DNA from: Echinicola jeungdonensis
GTDB lineage: Bacteria; Bacteroidota; Bacteroidia; Cytophagales; Cyclobacteriaceae
Reading direction: 5' to 3'
Assembly: GCF_030409905.1 (NCBI RefSeq)
Contig: NZ_JAUFQT010000002.1
Span: 806,001-870,000, forward strand
Length of the DNA: 64,000 bases
A program made the translations under genes and the position numbers. This document shows, piece after piece, positions 54,016 through 62,888 of the stretch. Under the pieces are notes generated by a model. The model was not told the origin of the DNA. It saw only the letters and a list, made by a program, of their open reading frames with translations, and searched no databases. Every line of letters starts with the position of its first letter. Within the stretch, counting starts at the first letter, position 1.

Positions 54016-55224
54016 ATGAAAACCAATAACCTTCTACTTTCAGGCTTTCTTCAGGGCCTAATGCAAATCCCAATAATTACGGGAATTTTATTAAACTTCT
54101 TTTCCTGCCAAAACCCGGACTCAGATAATCAGGACAGATTGAAATCTAACCTAAAATTTTGGGTAGGAACCTATACCTCTCAGTCGGACCAAGGGATTCA
54201 TTTAATAGAGTTAAACCCGAAAACAAATGATTTTGACTCATTATTGCTACAAAATGGCATCAACAACCCCTCCTTTGTGATCAGTAACCAGGATCAAAGT
54301 TTACTTTTTTCGGTCCAGGAATCTGGAGGAGATATTGGAGGGAGCGTTTGTAGTTTTCATTTTGATGGGGACAGTTTAAAATTGCACCCCATTAATTCAG
54401 TTAGCACTTTGGGAAGTGGACCCTGCTATATTTCCCTTTCCCCAGATGAAAAGTATCTTTTGGCAGCAAATTACAGAAGTGGTGATTTGGCAGTAATTCC
54501 GGTTTTGGAAGATGGAACCTTAGGTGAAGCCCTTCAAAAATTCAAACATAAAGGCAATAGTATCAACCCTAACAGACAGGAAAAGCCCCATGTTCATAGT
54601 ATTGTTTTCCATCCTGATGGAAAAAGGTTTCTTGTAGGAGACCTGGGTACAGATAGGATATATTGCTATGAAACCACAATGGAAGAAAACAGTCCTTTCA
54701 AAGCTGCAACCCCTCCCTACTATGAGGTTAAAGCTGGGTCAGGCCCAAGACATTTAGTATTTAACCATACTGGAAATAAATTTTACCTAATTCATGAATT
54801 GACTGCAGAGGTGGGGTTATATAGTTATGTAGAAAAAGAAGACAAAATTGAAATCGAGCATTTGGCTACTTATCCCCTTGCGGAAGATGACTTCTCGGGT
54901 GAAGTAAGTGGGGCAGAAATTAAAATTTCAAATGATGGAAAATACTTATATGCCTCCAACCGTGGAGAAGCCAATCAAATCATTGTATTCGAAATTGATC
55001 AGAAATCTGGAAAGCTAAATAAAATCCAAACTGTCTCCTCTGAAGGACAAACCCCAAGAAATTTCACGCTTAGCAGAGATGGTAATTACCTATTAGTAGG
55101 CAATCAAAATTCAAACGAAATTGTATTGATGGATAGGAACCGAAAAACAGGAAAAATTCAGGACACCAAGGTTCGTTTCCCAATTCATAAACCTGTTTAT
55201 TTTTATGAGATTGAAAATAAATGA
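54016..55224 (+). CDS. Lactonase family seven-bladed beta-propeller protein
   Basis: A 402-aa protein with a signal sequence whose end resembles a lipobox (NFFSCQN, Cys about 31), so probably an exported lipoprotein. FWVGTYTSQSDQGIHLIELN near 48-67 is the first blade; GSGPCYISLSPDEKYLLAANYRSG and KAGSGPRHLVFNHTG continue the pattern of the 6-phosphogluconolactonase (PF10282) family. HVHSIVFHPDG holds the usual His. Cytoplasmic relatives act in the pentose phosphate route, but the export signal suggests a different sugar lactone. Single gene, ends upstream of a csp gene. Confidence 0.88.
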   Translation: MKTNNLLLSGFLQGLMQIPIITGILLNFFSCQNPDSDNQDRLKSNLKFWVGTYTSQSDQGIHLIELNPKTNDFDSLLLQNGINNPSFVISNQDQSLLFSVQESGGDIGGSVCSFHFDGDSLKLHPINSVSTLGSGPCYISLSPDEKYLLAANYRSGDLAVIPVLEDGTLGEALQKFKHKGNSINPNRQEKPHVHSIVFHPDGKRFLVGDLGTDRIYCYETTMEENSPFKAATPPYYEVKAGSGPRHLVFNHTGNKFYLIHELTAEVGLYSYVEKEDKIEIEHLATYPLAEDDFSGEVSGAEIKISNDGKYLYASNRGEANQIIVFEIDQKSGKLNKIQTVSSEGQTPRNFTLSRDGNYLLVGNQNSNEIVLMDRNRKTGKIQDTKVRFPIHKPVYFYEIENK

Positions 55225-55547
55225 GTTATGATTCCCTTAGAAGTCAATAAAGTTTCACAATAAGAATCCCAACCCATTAAAACTAAATTGTACCAGAAGA
55301 ATGTAATTATCCAATATGGTATTTAATGCCTTTAATTAGTGTTTTTTAGAATAAAAGTTTAATTTTCGATCAAATTTTGTAGTAAAAAATTCTTAATAAA
55401 TGATGAAACAATTTTCATCATAGTGCTATTTTTTAAAAATAAATATTATTATTTTTTAGCATAACAAAAAAATATATCTTCAATCGCTCGTAAATTTCAA
55501 AACTATCATTACCTTTGAAAGCATTAATACATTATAATTACATTATC
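55225..55547. other. Intergenic region upstream of the cold-shock gene
   Basis: A 323-bp AT-rich gap. TACCTTTG at 55510-55517 is an exact TAnnTTTG -7 box, so the csp transcript could begin near 55524 with a leader of about 25 nt. The -33 element is weak. No gene seen. Confidence 0.45.
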
Positions 55548-55739
55548 ATGAACACAGGAAAAGTAAAATTTTTTAATGAATCTAAAGGATTCGGTTTCAT
55601 TATTGACGATGAGTCTTCAAAAGAGTATTTCGTTCACATCTCCGGTTTGGTAGATGAAATTAAGGAAGACGACGATGTAACTTTCGACCTTAAAGAAGGA
55701 AGGAAAGGACTTAATGCAGTGAATGTAAAGTTGGCCTAA
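55548..55739 (+). CDS. Cold-shock domain protein
   Basis: A 63-aa CspA-like OB fold. RNP1 is KGFGFI (residues 12-17) and RNP2 is YFVHIS (about 27-32); Lys and Phe of FFNESKG are in place. It binds single-stranded RNA and DNA as a chaperone. ATG 55548 is chosen over an upstream in-frame start, which would fall upstream of the likely transcription start. Charged C-terminus KEGRKGLNAVNVKLA is usual. Ends at a strong hairpin shared with the convergent menC gene. Confidence 0.95.
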   Translation: MNTGKVKFFNESKGFGFIIDDESSKEYFVHISGLVDEIKEDDDVTFDLKEGRKGLNAVNVKLA

Positions 55740-55772
55740 TATAAAAAGCACTTAACATCAAAAGCGTAATTT

Positions 55773-55803
55773 AAAGCTGCTTAAAAATTTAAGCAGCTTT
55801 TTT
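55773..55803. terminator. Terminator between csp and menC
   Basis: AAAGCTGCTTAAA (55773-55785) pairs with TTTAAGCAGCTTT (55788-55800) and is followed by T. It overlaps the stop codon of menC (55802-55804) on the opposite strand. Confidence 0.85.
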
Positions 55804-56893
55804 ATTGCCAATCTCCCCATTGGGTATTTTTATCATAAAAAATTTCACCCTTGGAAATCTTCAATGGGGAAGGAATATTATTGTGGTATAGTTGACCTGT
55901 TCCAAGCCCTTGAGGCATTTTGGTTTGGAAACTGGAGGTCAATTGCGCAATGGAATTGAGGCCAATATTGCTTTCCAGTGCTGAAGTCATCCACCAGCCA
56001 ATTCCTCTTTCCTCAGCAAGGGATATCCATTCCCGGGTATCGCCAATTCCCCCCAATAAAGTAGGCTTTAAAATGATATAAGGGGGATGGATGTTGTCCA
56101 AAAGTTGCTTCCTCTTTTCCAAGGTGGTAACCCCAATGAGTTCTTCATCCAAGGCAATGGGAACCGGGCTTTTTTGACAAAGATGTCCCATTTCTTTCCA
56201 CTGGCCAGCTTTAATAGGCTGTTCAATACTATGTAAATCCAGTTCAGCAAGTTTTTCCAGTTTACCCATAGCCTCTTCCACAGGAAATGCACCATTGGCA
56301 TCCACCCTAAGGGTAATATCATCCGCAGTAAATCTTTTCCTTATTTTTTCCAATAATTCAAACTCCCTTTCAAAATGAATGGCTCCAATTTTCATTTTGA
56401 TGCAGCTAAACCCATCAGAAAGTTTTTTTTCTATTTGAGATTCCATAAAGCCATAATCTCCCATCCAAATCAACCCATTTATCGGAATAGGGCTATTGTT
56501 TTGGTAAAAATCATTTTCAAGAATCTTTTTTTGTCCCCCATTATATAAATCCAAAAGAGCTGTTTCAAAAGCAAACCTTATGCTTGGATGTTGATCATCA
56601 AAAAAAGCCCTGGCAAATTCAAGAATTCCCTTTTCTGACCATTGGATCCTTTGTTGGGAAAATTTTTCTATATAATCCTTTAATACTTCCTCAATCTGAG
56701 GCAAATCGTCCATACTAAGCTTAGGAAGGGGTCCTGCCTCACCGGTACCTATAACATTGGGGTATTCTGGCCTATAAACCTTGATAAAATAAGAATCTTT
56801 GGTTTTTAACACCCCCCTGGAAGTTCCGGCATCAAATTTAAAATCCAGAGTATATTTTTTATAATCGGCCTTTAATTGCAATGCATTTGGCAT
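55802..56893 (-). CDS. menC: o-Succinylbenzoate synthase
   Basis: A 363-aa enolase-superfamily enzyme of menaquinone synthesis. The catalytic Lys pair is CIKMKIG (about 166-172), metal ligands are Asp in RVDANGA (about 198), Glu in IEQP (about 225) and Asp in ALDEEL (about 249), and the second catalytic Lys lies in ILKPTLLGG (about 277). Its start YKKYTLDFKFDAGTSRGVL is that of Bacteroidota MenC. Dipeptide epimerase is a related alternative, but the N-terminal cap favours OSBS. No other men gene is adjacent. ATG start. Confidence 0.9.
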   Translation of the reverse strand: MPNALQLKADYKKYTLDFKFDAGTSRGVLKTKDSYFIKVYRPEYPNVIGTGEAGPLPKLSMDDLPQIEEVLKDYIEKFSQQRIQWSEKGILEFARAFFDDQHPSIRFAFETALLDLYNGGQKKILENDFYQNNSPIPINGLIWMGDYGFMESQIEKKLSDGFSCIKMKIGAIHFEREFELLEKIRKRFTADDITLRVDANGAFPVEEAMGKLEKLAELDLHSIEQPIKAGQWKEMGHLCQKSPVPIALDEELIGVTTLEKRKQLLDNIHPPYIILKPTLLGGIGDTREWISLAEERGIGWWMTSALESNIGLNSIAQLTSSFQTKMPQGLGTGQLYHNNIPSPLKISKGEIFYDKNTQWGDWQ

Positions 56894-57018
56894 AATTTTG
56901 TTCTTCAGGATAGGTAAAACCTTATATTTGTAGCATTAATTGGCAAATCTATAGGAATTGCCCCTAAATCCAGTATAGTATCGGTAGAAATACCATAAAA
57001 TGAAGGAGTATTTTCCCC

Positions 57019-58230
57019 ATGATTGAAAAACCCAATATCAAGCTCTCTGATTACCAGTATGATTTACCTGATGAAAAAATTGCCAGGTTTCCTTTGCAGA
57101 AACGGGATAATTCCAAATTGCTACATTTTAAAGCTGGTAACATCAATCACTTTCATTTTTATGATCTACCTGGCCTAATACCTGAAGATACCCTGATGGT
57201 ATTTAACAATACCAAAGTAATACCGGCCAGATTAATTTTTCAAAGGGAATCCGGGGCCAAGATTGAAATCTTCTTATTAAATCCCGTATCCCCAACTACT
57301 GAAATCAATAAAATAATGATTTCCACTCAGCCGGTGTCCTGGGAAACAATGATCGGAAATCTCAAAAAATGGAAAGATGGTGAAATCCTCAGAGGGGAAG
57401 CCATAATTCAAGGAAAACAAATTTCGGTCCAGGCAGAATTGTTGGATAGGACCAACAGGAAAGTAAAATTTGATTGGGGGAATACTGATATTCCCTTTGC
57501 CTCGATTGTAGAAGCAAGCGGAGAAGTCCCTTTACCTCCCTACCTCCACAGGAAAGTCACCGAAGAAGACAAGCCGCGCTACCAAACCGTCTATTCAAAA
57601 AAAGAAGGAGCAGTAGCGGCACCTACTGCAGGGCTTCATTTTACTGACGAGGTACTTAAAAACCTGGATAGAAAAGGCATAAAAACAGACTATCTTACCC
57701 TACATGTTGGTGCAGGAACCTTCCAACCTATCAAGGACGAGGAAGTTACCAACCACCCTATGCACAGCGAACAGCTAGTTATCAAAAGGGAAAATTTGGA
57801 AAAACTGTTGGAGCAAAATGGGAAAATAGTGGCTGTTGGTACTACTTCAATGCGGTCCCTGGAAAGTATTTTTTGGTATGGAGTAAAATTGATTAATAAT
57901 AAGGGAAAGGATTTTTTTATCCCCAAACTATTCCCTTATGAAAACCACGCAAAATTGCCTGACCTAAAAGATAGCATCAAAGCCATACTTCAATTTATGA
58001 AGGAGGAAAACAAGGAAGAGATAACCGGAAGTACAGAAATATTTATCATGCCCGGTTACAATTTCAGGGTTTGTGATGGTTTGTTGACCAATTTCCACCA
58101 ACCGGGCTCAACCCTAATTTTACTGGTGGCTGCTTTTACAAAAGGACAATGGAAGAGTATTTACCAAGAAGCGTTAGCTCAAAGGTATCGTTTTTTGAGT
58201 TACGGGGATAGTAGTTTACTATGGAAATAA
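57019..58230 (+). CDS. queA: S-adenosylmethionine:tRNA ribosyltransferase-isomerase
   Basis: A 403-aa enzyme that transfers the ribosyl of SAM to preQ1 in tRNA, giving epoxyqueuosine. LSDYQYDLPDEKIARFPL near 9-26 and MVFNNTKVIPARL near 60-72 open it; YQTVYSKKEGAVAAPTAGLHFT near 189-209 and LTLHVGAGTF near 225-234 hold the SAM site. Somewhat longer than E. coli QueA (356) because of insertions in the second domain, as usual in this phylum. Monocistronic; diverges from menC by 125 bp and converges on the LytTR gene. Confidence 0.95.
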   Translation: MIEKPNIKLSDYQYDLPDEKIARFPLQKRDNSKLLHFKAGNINHFHFYDLPGLIPEDTLMVFNNTKVIPARLIFQRESGAKIEIFLLNPVSPTTEINKIMISTQPVSWETMIGNLKKWKDGEILRGEAIIQGKQISVQAELLDRTNRKVKFDWGNTDIPFASIVEASGEVPLPPYLHRKVTEEDKPRYQTVYSKKEGAVAAPTAGLHFTDEVLKNLDRKGIKTDYLTLHVGAGTFQPIKDEEVTNHPMHSEQLVIKRENLEKLLEQNGKIVAVGTTSMRSLESIFWYGVKLINNKGKDFFIPKLFPYENHAKLPDLKDSIKAILQFMKEENKEEITGSTEIFIMPGYNFRVCDGLLTNFHQPGSTLILLVAAFTKGQWKSIYQEALAQRYRFLSYGDSSLLWK

Positions 58231-58250
58231 TCGGGTTTGGGAAGATAAAC

Positions 58251-58706
58251 TCAAGCACCTGCTCCTAATTTATTGATCCCATGGATAAGTTTTTGGTAAT
58301 AAGTTCGACCTACAGGAACCTTTTGATTGACTACTGTGACTTCTTTGGGTGATATGGTGTCAATTTTATCTATCCTGACCAAGTATGATTTATGAATCCT
58401 TACAAATTCATCATGAGGTAAAATTGCTTCAAATTCTTTGAGAATGTTTCTTAGGGAATAAACCTTTCCTTTGGCTACCAAAGTGGTATAATTTCCATCC
58501 CCTTTTAACCATAAAATATCCTTGAATTTTATTTTTTTCAAACATCCTTTATCCCGAACAAACAATGCATCCTTGATCAACAGGTCTTCCCTTGTTGAAA
58601 AATTGTTATCCCGATTAGTTTCATTTTTGTCCCTTTTCATGTTGTGGTATGTGATTAATTCTCCATTCATTAGACTTGTTTTGCTGTGACTATACAAAAA
58701 CTTCAT
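58251..58706 (-). CDS. Stand-alone LytTR DNA-binding regulator
   Basis: A 151-aa protein. The C-terminal 90 residues are a LytTR domain: FKDILWLKGDGNYTTLV near 61-77, EFVRIHKSYLVRIDKID near 98-114 and VPVGRTYYQKL near 131-141. There is no receiver domain; the N-terminal 50 residues are polar and unrecognised, so input is unknown. Such short LytTR proteins act as transcription regulators in Bacteroidota, often for neighbouring or membrane functions. ATG 58706. Upstream is a 502-bp gap. Confidence 0.88.
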   Translation of the reverse strand: MKFLYSHSKTSLMNGELITYHNMKRDKNETNRDNNFSTREDLLIKDALFVRDKGCLKKIKFKDILWLKGDGNYTTLVAKGKVYSLRNILKEFEAILPHDEFVRIHKSYLVRIDKIDTISPKEVTVVNQKVPVGRTYYQKLIHGINKLGAGA

Positions 58707-58971
58707 GAAATTGCTATTAACCTTTCTACCTGGTATTTTCAGATAAAAGGCTTATAAATTTTTGATAATTTCCGTTCGTCCGAATTGAATTTTCCGGAGC
58801 AAAACATAATCGAAAAATTTGCCACTCCACCTTCACCCTGCCAAAACATGGGAATTCACCTTTTCCTCCATGCATGAGATTCAATATACATAATATTGTA
58901 TTTAAAATCCATTTTTTTTTATTAAAAATGATATTTTTAGGTGATATGATGATTTTGCCTCTTTAAAAATC
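58707..58971. other. AT-rich gap upstream of LytTR
   Basis: The sequence is AT-rich and holds no open frame of note. It ends at the terminator hairpin of the HAD operon. It must contain the LytTR promoter, which I cannot place. Confidence 0.4.
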
Positions 58972-59003
58972 AAAAAGCCCAGTAAATATCTTTTACCGGG
59001 CTT
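58972..59003 (-). terminator. Terminator of the glycosyltransferase/HAD run
   Basis: AAGCCC (58975-58980) and GGGCTT (58998-59003) plus an inner GTAAA/TTTAC pair form a hairpin with T tracts after it on the minus strand (GGGCTTTTTGATTTTT). It lies about 205 nt past the HAD stop. Confidence 0.7.
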
Positions 59004-59031
59004 AATTGGGGAAATTAAATAACACCAAATT

Positions 59032-59208
59032 TTACTGCGGCCTATCGGAAGGCTGGATTTGTTCCAATTCTTTTAATTTTTTGGAACCATAGGCCAATTT
59101 GGTGATCATCACATATTATAGGGGCATCCTCTTTCTGGCCAATCCATTTTTACGGACTTCTTATTTTTTTAGGGTATGAAGGCAACCAGTGAAACCAAAA
59201 ATGGCTTT
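59032..59208 (-). other. Possible gene remnant between HAD gene and terminator
   Basis: On the minus strand a short reading, VMITKLAYGSKKLKELEQ followed by IQPSDRPQ and a stop at 59032-59034, looks more protein-like than its surroundings, and an upstream piece RKNGLARKRMPL lies in the same frame beyond a stop codon. Either is too short to name. It may be a decayed gene end or chance. Confidence 0.25.
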
Positions 59209-59892
59209 TTATTTCATTCTATTTTCTTTAAAAAACTCCACCACCTCTTGTAGATTTTTTACGGTTTTATCCGGTTCTACCCCCCAGGGATCCATTACTG
59301 TTTTTTGTGAGCGCTGTATCCAAATGGCTTTAAGGTTTACATTTTTGGCTCCAATTACATCAAAGGAATTCCCGGAGATAAACCAGGTATATTTGTGTCC
59401 GGTATGACTGTGCCTGAGGAAATATTCATAAACGGCTGGATCCGGTTTAAAAGTTTTGGTTTTTTCCACACTAAATATTTCTTTAAAAATTGAAGCCAAA
59501 TCAGCTTGTTTTAGTAAATCTTTCACCTCATGAAGAGGCCCATTGGAAAGGGCAAACATTCGGAAGCCCATATTTCTTAAGGCCAACAATGCCTCCCTCA
59601 CTTCTGGGAAGGCAGGAAGGGATTTGCTGAATTCCATAACTTGATTTTTCTCTTCATCAGTTAAGTTTACTTGGTGATGCATGCAGGCATAATCCAAGGC
59701 TTGTTGGGTACAGACTGAAAAATTAACATATCTTTCCATCAACCTCCTCCGAAAAGCATATTCTCTTTGTTTGTATTTCCAGGTATCAAAAACTTGTGGC
59801 GCAGCTTCACCTAAAAATTCAGACAATGGCTCTAGCACTTTAGTGGCATCCACCAAAGTTCCATGCACATCAAACGCTAAAGTAGTTTTCAT
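59209..59892 (-). CDS. Haloacid dehalogenase-type hydrolase
   Basis: A 227-aa HAD protein. Motif I is LAFDVHGTLVDA (about 4-15) with nucleophile Asp, motif II is FALSNGPLHEV (about 115), and motif III/IV is KPDPAVYEYF and FISGNSFDVIGAKN (about 175-188). It has the helical cap of the class II (L-2-haloacid dehalogenase-like) group, yet His in DVHGT replaces the usual Tyr, so phosphatase activity is also possible. ATG 59892 chosen; a TTG two codons upstream would overlap the DUF6503 stop. Last gene of a seven-gene minus-strand run. Confidence 0.85.
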   Translation of the reverse strand: MKTTLAFDVHGTLVDATKVLEPLSEFLGEAAPQVFDTWKYKQREYAFRRRLMERYVNFSVCTQQALDYACMHHQVNLTDEEKNQVMEFSKSLPAFPEVREALLALRNMGFRMFALSNGPLHEVKDLLKQADLASIFKEIFSVEKTKTFKPDPAVYEYFLRHSHTGHKYTWFISGNSFDVIGAKNVNLKAIWIQRSQKTVMDPWGVEPDKTVKNLQEVVEFFKENRMK

Positions 59893-59894
59893 AT

Positions 59895-60644
59895 TCAATC
59901 AACTGTTATTTGGACATTTTCATTGATCACCCTCGACAGTCCTTTTAATTTTCCTTGGTTATATAAACGTCCCAAATCCTTTAATTTGACTACATTAGGG
60001 TCGGCTTCATAATTAATATAATCCTGAATGGTAATTCCCTGGATTTTTCTTCGGTTAATTGCTTTTCTAAACCGAAGTCCTCCACCATCTGAATGGTATA
60101 AATAAGCCAGGTAATCCATCATTTTTGTCTTTTTATCAAACCAATAGAAATATTCATCCTCATAATCCACCCCACCACCTTCTTTATCAAAGGTAACATG
60201 AATAAGGTCGTACTTTTCTCCTTCAATTTTCGTGGTCTTTAACCACTTTTTATTTACTGCTGGATCATTCAGGCCATAGGGCAACAACATAAAATAAAAA
60301 ACTGAATTAATGGAATTACTGTAAGCTTGGGCCATCTCCTCGGTCACCTCAACCTCAATACCATCTATATATCTTTGAAATCCCTGATTATTGAGAATGT
60401 CCCGGACCCTTTGGCCATCCGGATTTTTAAATTCCCGGATATATTCAAATCGCCCCCCATCCCTATTCATGGTATAATATATCTCCCTAAACTTAAATTG
60501 TAGTGAAAACTTATTTTTCCCCTCCCAACCATGGGCTGCAATACTTTGATCTACGATGGATTGGGCCTTTTCTGGTTTATTACAACCATTGGCGACCATA
60601 AGAAAAACCAATGCCCACAATAAAGCTTGAAAGCAATTCACCAT
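59895..60644 (-). CDS. DUF6503 family lipoprotein
   Basis: A 249-aa protein. From ATG 60644 it reads MVNCFQALLWALVFLMVANGC, a signal peptide with a lipobox-like end. The mature part starts with a helix QSIVDQSIAAHGWEGKN, then the beta-rich fold seen in LolA/LolB-like proteins (FKFREIYYTMNRDGG; DEYFYWFDKKTKMMDYLAYLY). A role in lipid or lipoprotein handling is plausible but not shown. I drop the 32 upstream residues of the open frame, since the real start follows a GGGGTGAAA sequence. Ends 2 nt before the HAD start. Confidence 0.78.
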   Translation of the reverse strand: MVNCFQALLWALVFLMVANGCNKPEKAQSIVDQSIAAHGWEGKNKFSLQFKFREIYYTMNRDGGRFEYIREFKNPDGQRVRDILNNQGFQRYIDGIEVEVTEEMAQAYSNSINSVFYFMLLPYGLNDPAVNKKWLKTTKIEGEKYDLIHVTFDKEGGGVDYEDEYFYWFDKKTKMMDYLAYLYHSDGGGLRFRKAINRRKIQGITIQDYINYEADPNVVKLKDLGRLYNQGKLKGLSRVINENVQITVD

Positions 60645-60666
60645 TTTCACCCCCCGATCCCCCTTT

Positions 60667-61995
60667 TTACTTAAAATTAAGGGTTTTGCGGTGAAATATT
60701 TTGTTTTTATCCAAATATATAGCATAAAACAATAGTGCATATTCCAAAATTATGATTATTGTAGATTCTTGATATACCTGTCTTTGATAGGCATGATATG
60801 ACAAAAAAACCAAAAATGACCAGGCCACCGGAAAATACATTCCTGCAACAATCCCTAAACCCAATAGTGGTATCAAATACCAAGGGTGAACCACCATGCT
60901 GAATAAAAGGAAGACAAAATAAATTAAAGGCAATTTCTGAATCATGCCCTCTTTTCTATTATTATTTCTGGTCCAACTAAAAAACAAAATCAATAAAAAG
61001 GTTATTAAGGCCAATACTTTACTCAAAATAACTATGGTATTGTATCCTTTAATCCAATAACCAACCTCTCTCAACAGGTAATAAATGGAAGCGTTAAACT
61101 CAAATTTGCCATAATATAAACTTAGGCTTTCCCAGAAGTTTAACCAACTCGCCCCCCACAATAAAGGGGAAAATGAAATTAATAATGTGGTCACCAATCC
61201 AATCCCCCAGAGCAGAATTTTTTTCTTTCCCAAATATCTGATAATTAATGGAATAAGAATCAATGGCGTCAATTTGACTCCTACCGCACAACCCAAGGCC
61301 AATCCTCCTTTCAAAGATTTCCCTTGAACCAAAGAAAGAACAGCCAGCAAAATAAAGGGTAACATCATTCCTTCAAAATGCAAATTCCCAATCACCTCTA
61401 TGATGACCAGCGGATTAAGTGCATACCACCATGCGGCATTTTGGGCCATTCCCCTGACTTCAAATAATCTAACCATCAAAAAAATTGACCAGCATTCAAA
61501 TATTAATAATATCAACCTTATAATAATCAGTTGGCCAATAAAAGGTTGTCCACCAAACCAAGCTGCAATTGCAAAAATGGCTTGGTTGATGGGGGGATAT
61601 ACGCTAAAATTTTCAGGGGAATTTAGGAAAGGGTATAAGTTTTCCCAATAACTGCTCGATGAAATAGTCAAAAACTCCTGGGGAGAATAAGCGTAAGGGT
61701 TTATTCCCTCCAATAGCATATGGCCATCCCAAAAAAAGCGGTAAAAATCATCCGAAAGACCAGGTATTCCCCAAAAAGCCACTAACCTGGCTACAACTGC
61801 TGTGAAGATTAATTGGAAAAATGAAAACCTCTTATGCAAAAAACGGCTAACTACAGCCAGGTAAACAGAAAATAATATTGCATATACTGCAAAATAAATA
61901 ATAAAATTTTCCCGGGGAATTCCATAACTCAACAACCCCAAAGTCAATAAGAACAAGAAAATCAAAACCCCTATTTTTGCAGTGTTCCCCTTCAT
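60667..61995 (-). CDS. Membrane glycosyltransferase, GT-C type (mannosyltransferase-like)
   Basis: A 442-aa protein with about eleven membrane helices. The first long outer loop holds LSDDFYRFFWDGHMLLEGINPY near 79-100 (named as a block), with the acidic pair DD typical of GT-C enzymes (GT87/PIG-M-like) that use polyprenyl-phosphate sugars. FSVYPPINQAIFA follows. With the GT2 gene at 62889-63584 (dolichol-phosphate-mannose synthase type) it could make or extend a surface glycan or glycolipid. Adjacent genes are immediately upstream (lipoprotein, 0-bp gap) and 22 bp downstream. Confidence 0.8.
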   Translation of the reverse strand: MKGNTAKIGVLIFLFLLTLGLLSYGIPRENFIIYFAVYAILFSVYLAVVSRFLHKRFSFFQLIFTAVVARLVAFWGIPGLSDDFYRFFWDGHMLLEGINPYAYSPQEFLTISSSSYWENLYPFLNSPENFSVYPPINQAIFAIAAWFGGQPFIGQLIIIRLILLIFECWSIFLMVRLFEVRGMAQNAAWWYALNPLVIIEVIGNLHFEGMMLPFILLAVLSLVQGKSLKGGLALGCAVGVKLTPLILIPLIIRYLGKKKILLWGIGLVTTLLISFSPLLWGASWLNFWESLSLYYGKFEFNASIYYLLREVGYWIKGYNTIVILSKVLALITFLLILFFSWTRNNNRKEGMIQKLPLIYFVFLLFSMVVHPWYLIPLLGLGIVAGMYFPVAWSFLVFLSYHAYQRQVYQESTIIIILEYALLFYAIYLDKNKIFHRKTLNFK

Positions 61996-62886
61996 TTATT
62001 TTAAGTTTAAGGAATCCCTAAGGTGAAGATACTTGCTACCGTTCTGTTTCCAATAAGGGGTAATTAGCTGTCCTTTTCTTTCTGCCCTCGTAATTTCATC
62101 CTTTCCGTTTTCCTTTTCCTTTATTTCCTCCCACCAATAAATCTCAAAGGGGAATTTGCTGTCAAAACCAATTTCCAGTTTCCGGTTGTAATTATTATAT
62201 TCTAACCTTAAAACTGAAATTCCATTGTCTAACGGGCTTAAATGACAAGTTGCTTTATAGCCTTGCATCTCCTTATGAGTCATCCTTAAATTTAACAAAT
62301 CAGGAATCACCAAAATCTCTCCTTCAGGAATATCTTCAGGGTTAATCCTTATCAGATTCCAGATTTCACTTTCAGGCATACCTTCAAGCCTCCTTTGATA
62401 ATCGCCTTCAGATTCGAAATAAGAAAACAATCTGGACTGATATTCTCCATCTTTCCAATTCAATTGGGAAAAAGTATGTCCACACCATTCCTGAGAGGAT
62501 GCATTTACCTTGACTGAAGGGTGCTTTTCAAAAACCGGGGTAAAGGTTGACATCATCATATGGTAGGGATAAATGCCAGTAACAAAGTCCTTGGTAAGAT
62601 TCATTTTCATTACCGTTTGTTCATCCACTATTGCATTTTCTGGATGGTCCAATTTTACCTGCTTACTCTTCGAAAAAGGCTCAGTAACAAAGACAAGAAC
62701 CGCTTCCCCTTTTCGGGGTTCACCATATCGATATTGTACCAAGTCAAAAGCATTAATTTCTGCTTTGCCCTGAAACCAATATTCTCCGAAACGGTCAAAA
62801 TCCATTTCCCTTTTTTTAAATTGGTTGCAGCTCATAAGGCTCCACAGACTAGCCAAAATCACCAAGAAATTCACTTCTTTTTTCAT
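61996..62886 (-). CDS. Hypothetical lipoprotein
   Basis: A 296-aa protein with a lipobox (ASLWSLMSC, Cys about 20). The body is rich in aromatic residues and includes WCGHTFSQLNWKDGEYQ near 133-149 and TCHLSPLDNGISVLRLEYN; it looks like a beta-sheet domain. I do not recognise it, though homologues are common beside glycosyltransferases in this phylum. Its stop abuts the ATG of the GT-C gene (0-bp gap) and its start lies 2 bp after the GT2 gene stop, so it is tightly coupled to both. Confidence 0.75.
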   Translation of the reverse strand: MKKEVNFLVILASLWSLMSCNQFKKREMDFDRFGEYWFQGKAEINAFDLVQYRYGEPRKGEAVLVFVTEPFSKSKQVKLDHPENAIVDEQTVMKMNLTKDFVTGIYPYHMMMSTFTPVFEKHPSVKVNASSQEWCGHTFSQLNWKDGEYQSRLFSYFESEGDYQRRLEGMPESEIWNLIRINPEDIPEGEILVIPDLLNLRMTHKEMQGYKATCHLSPLDNGISVLRLEYNNYNRKLEIGFDSKFPFEIYWWEEIKEKENGKDEITRAERKGQLITPYWKQNGSKYLHLRDSLNLK

Positions 62887-62888
62887 CC

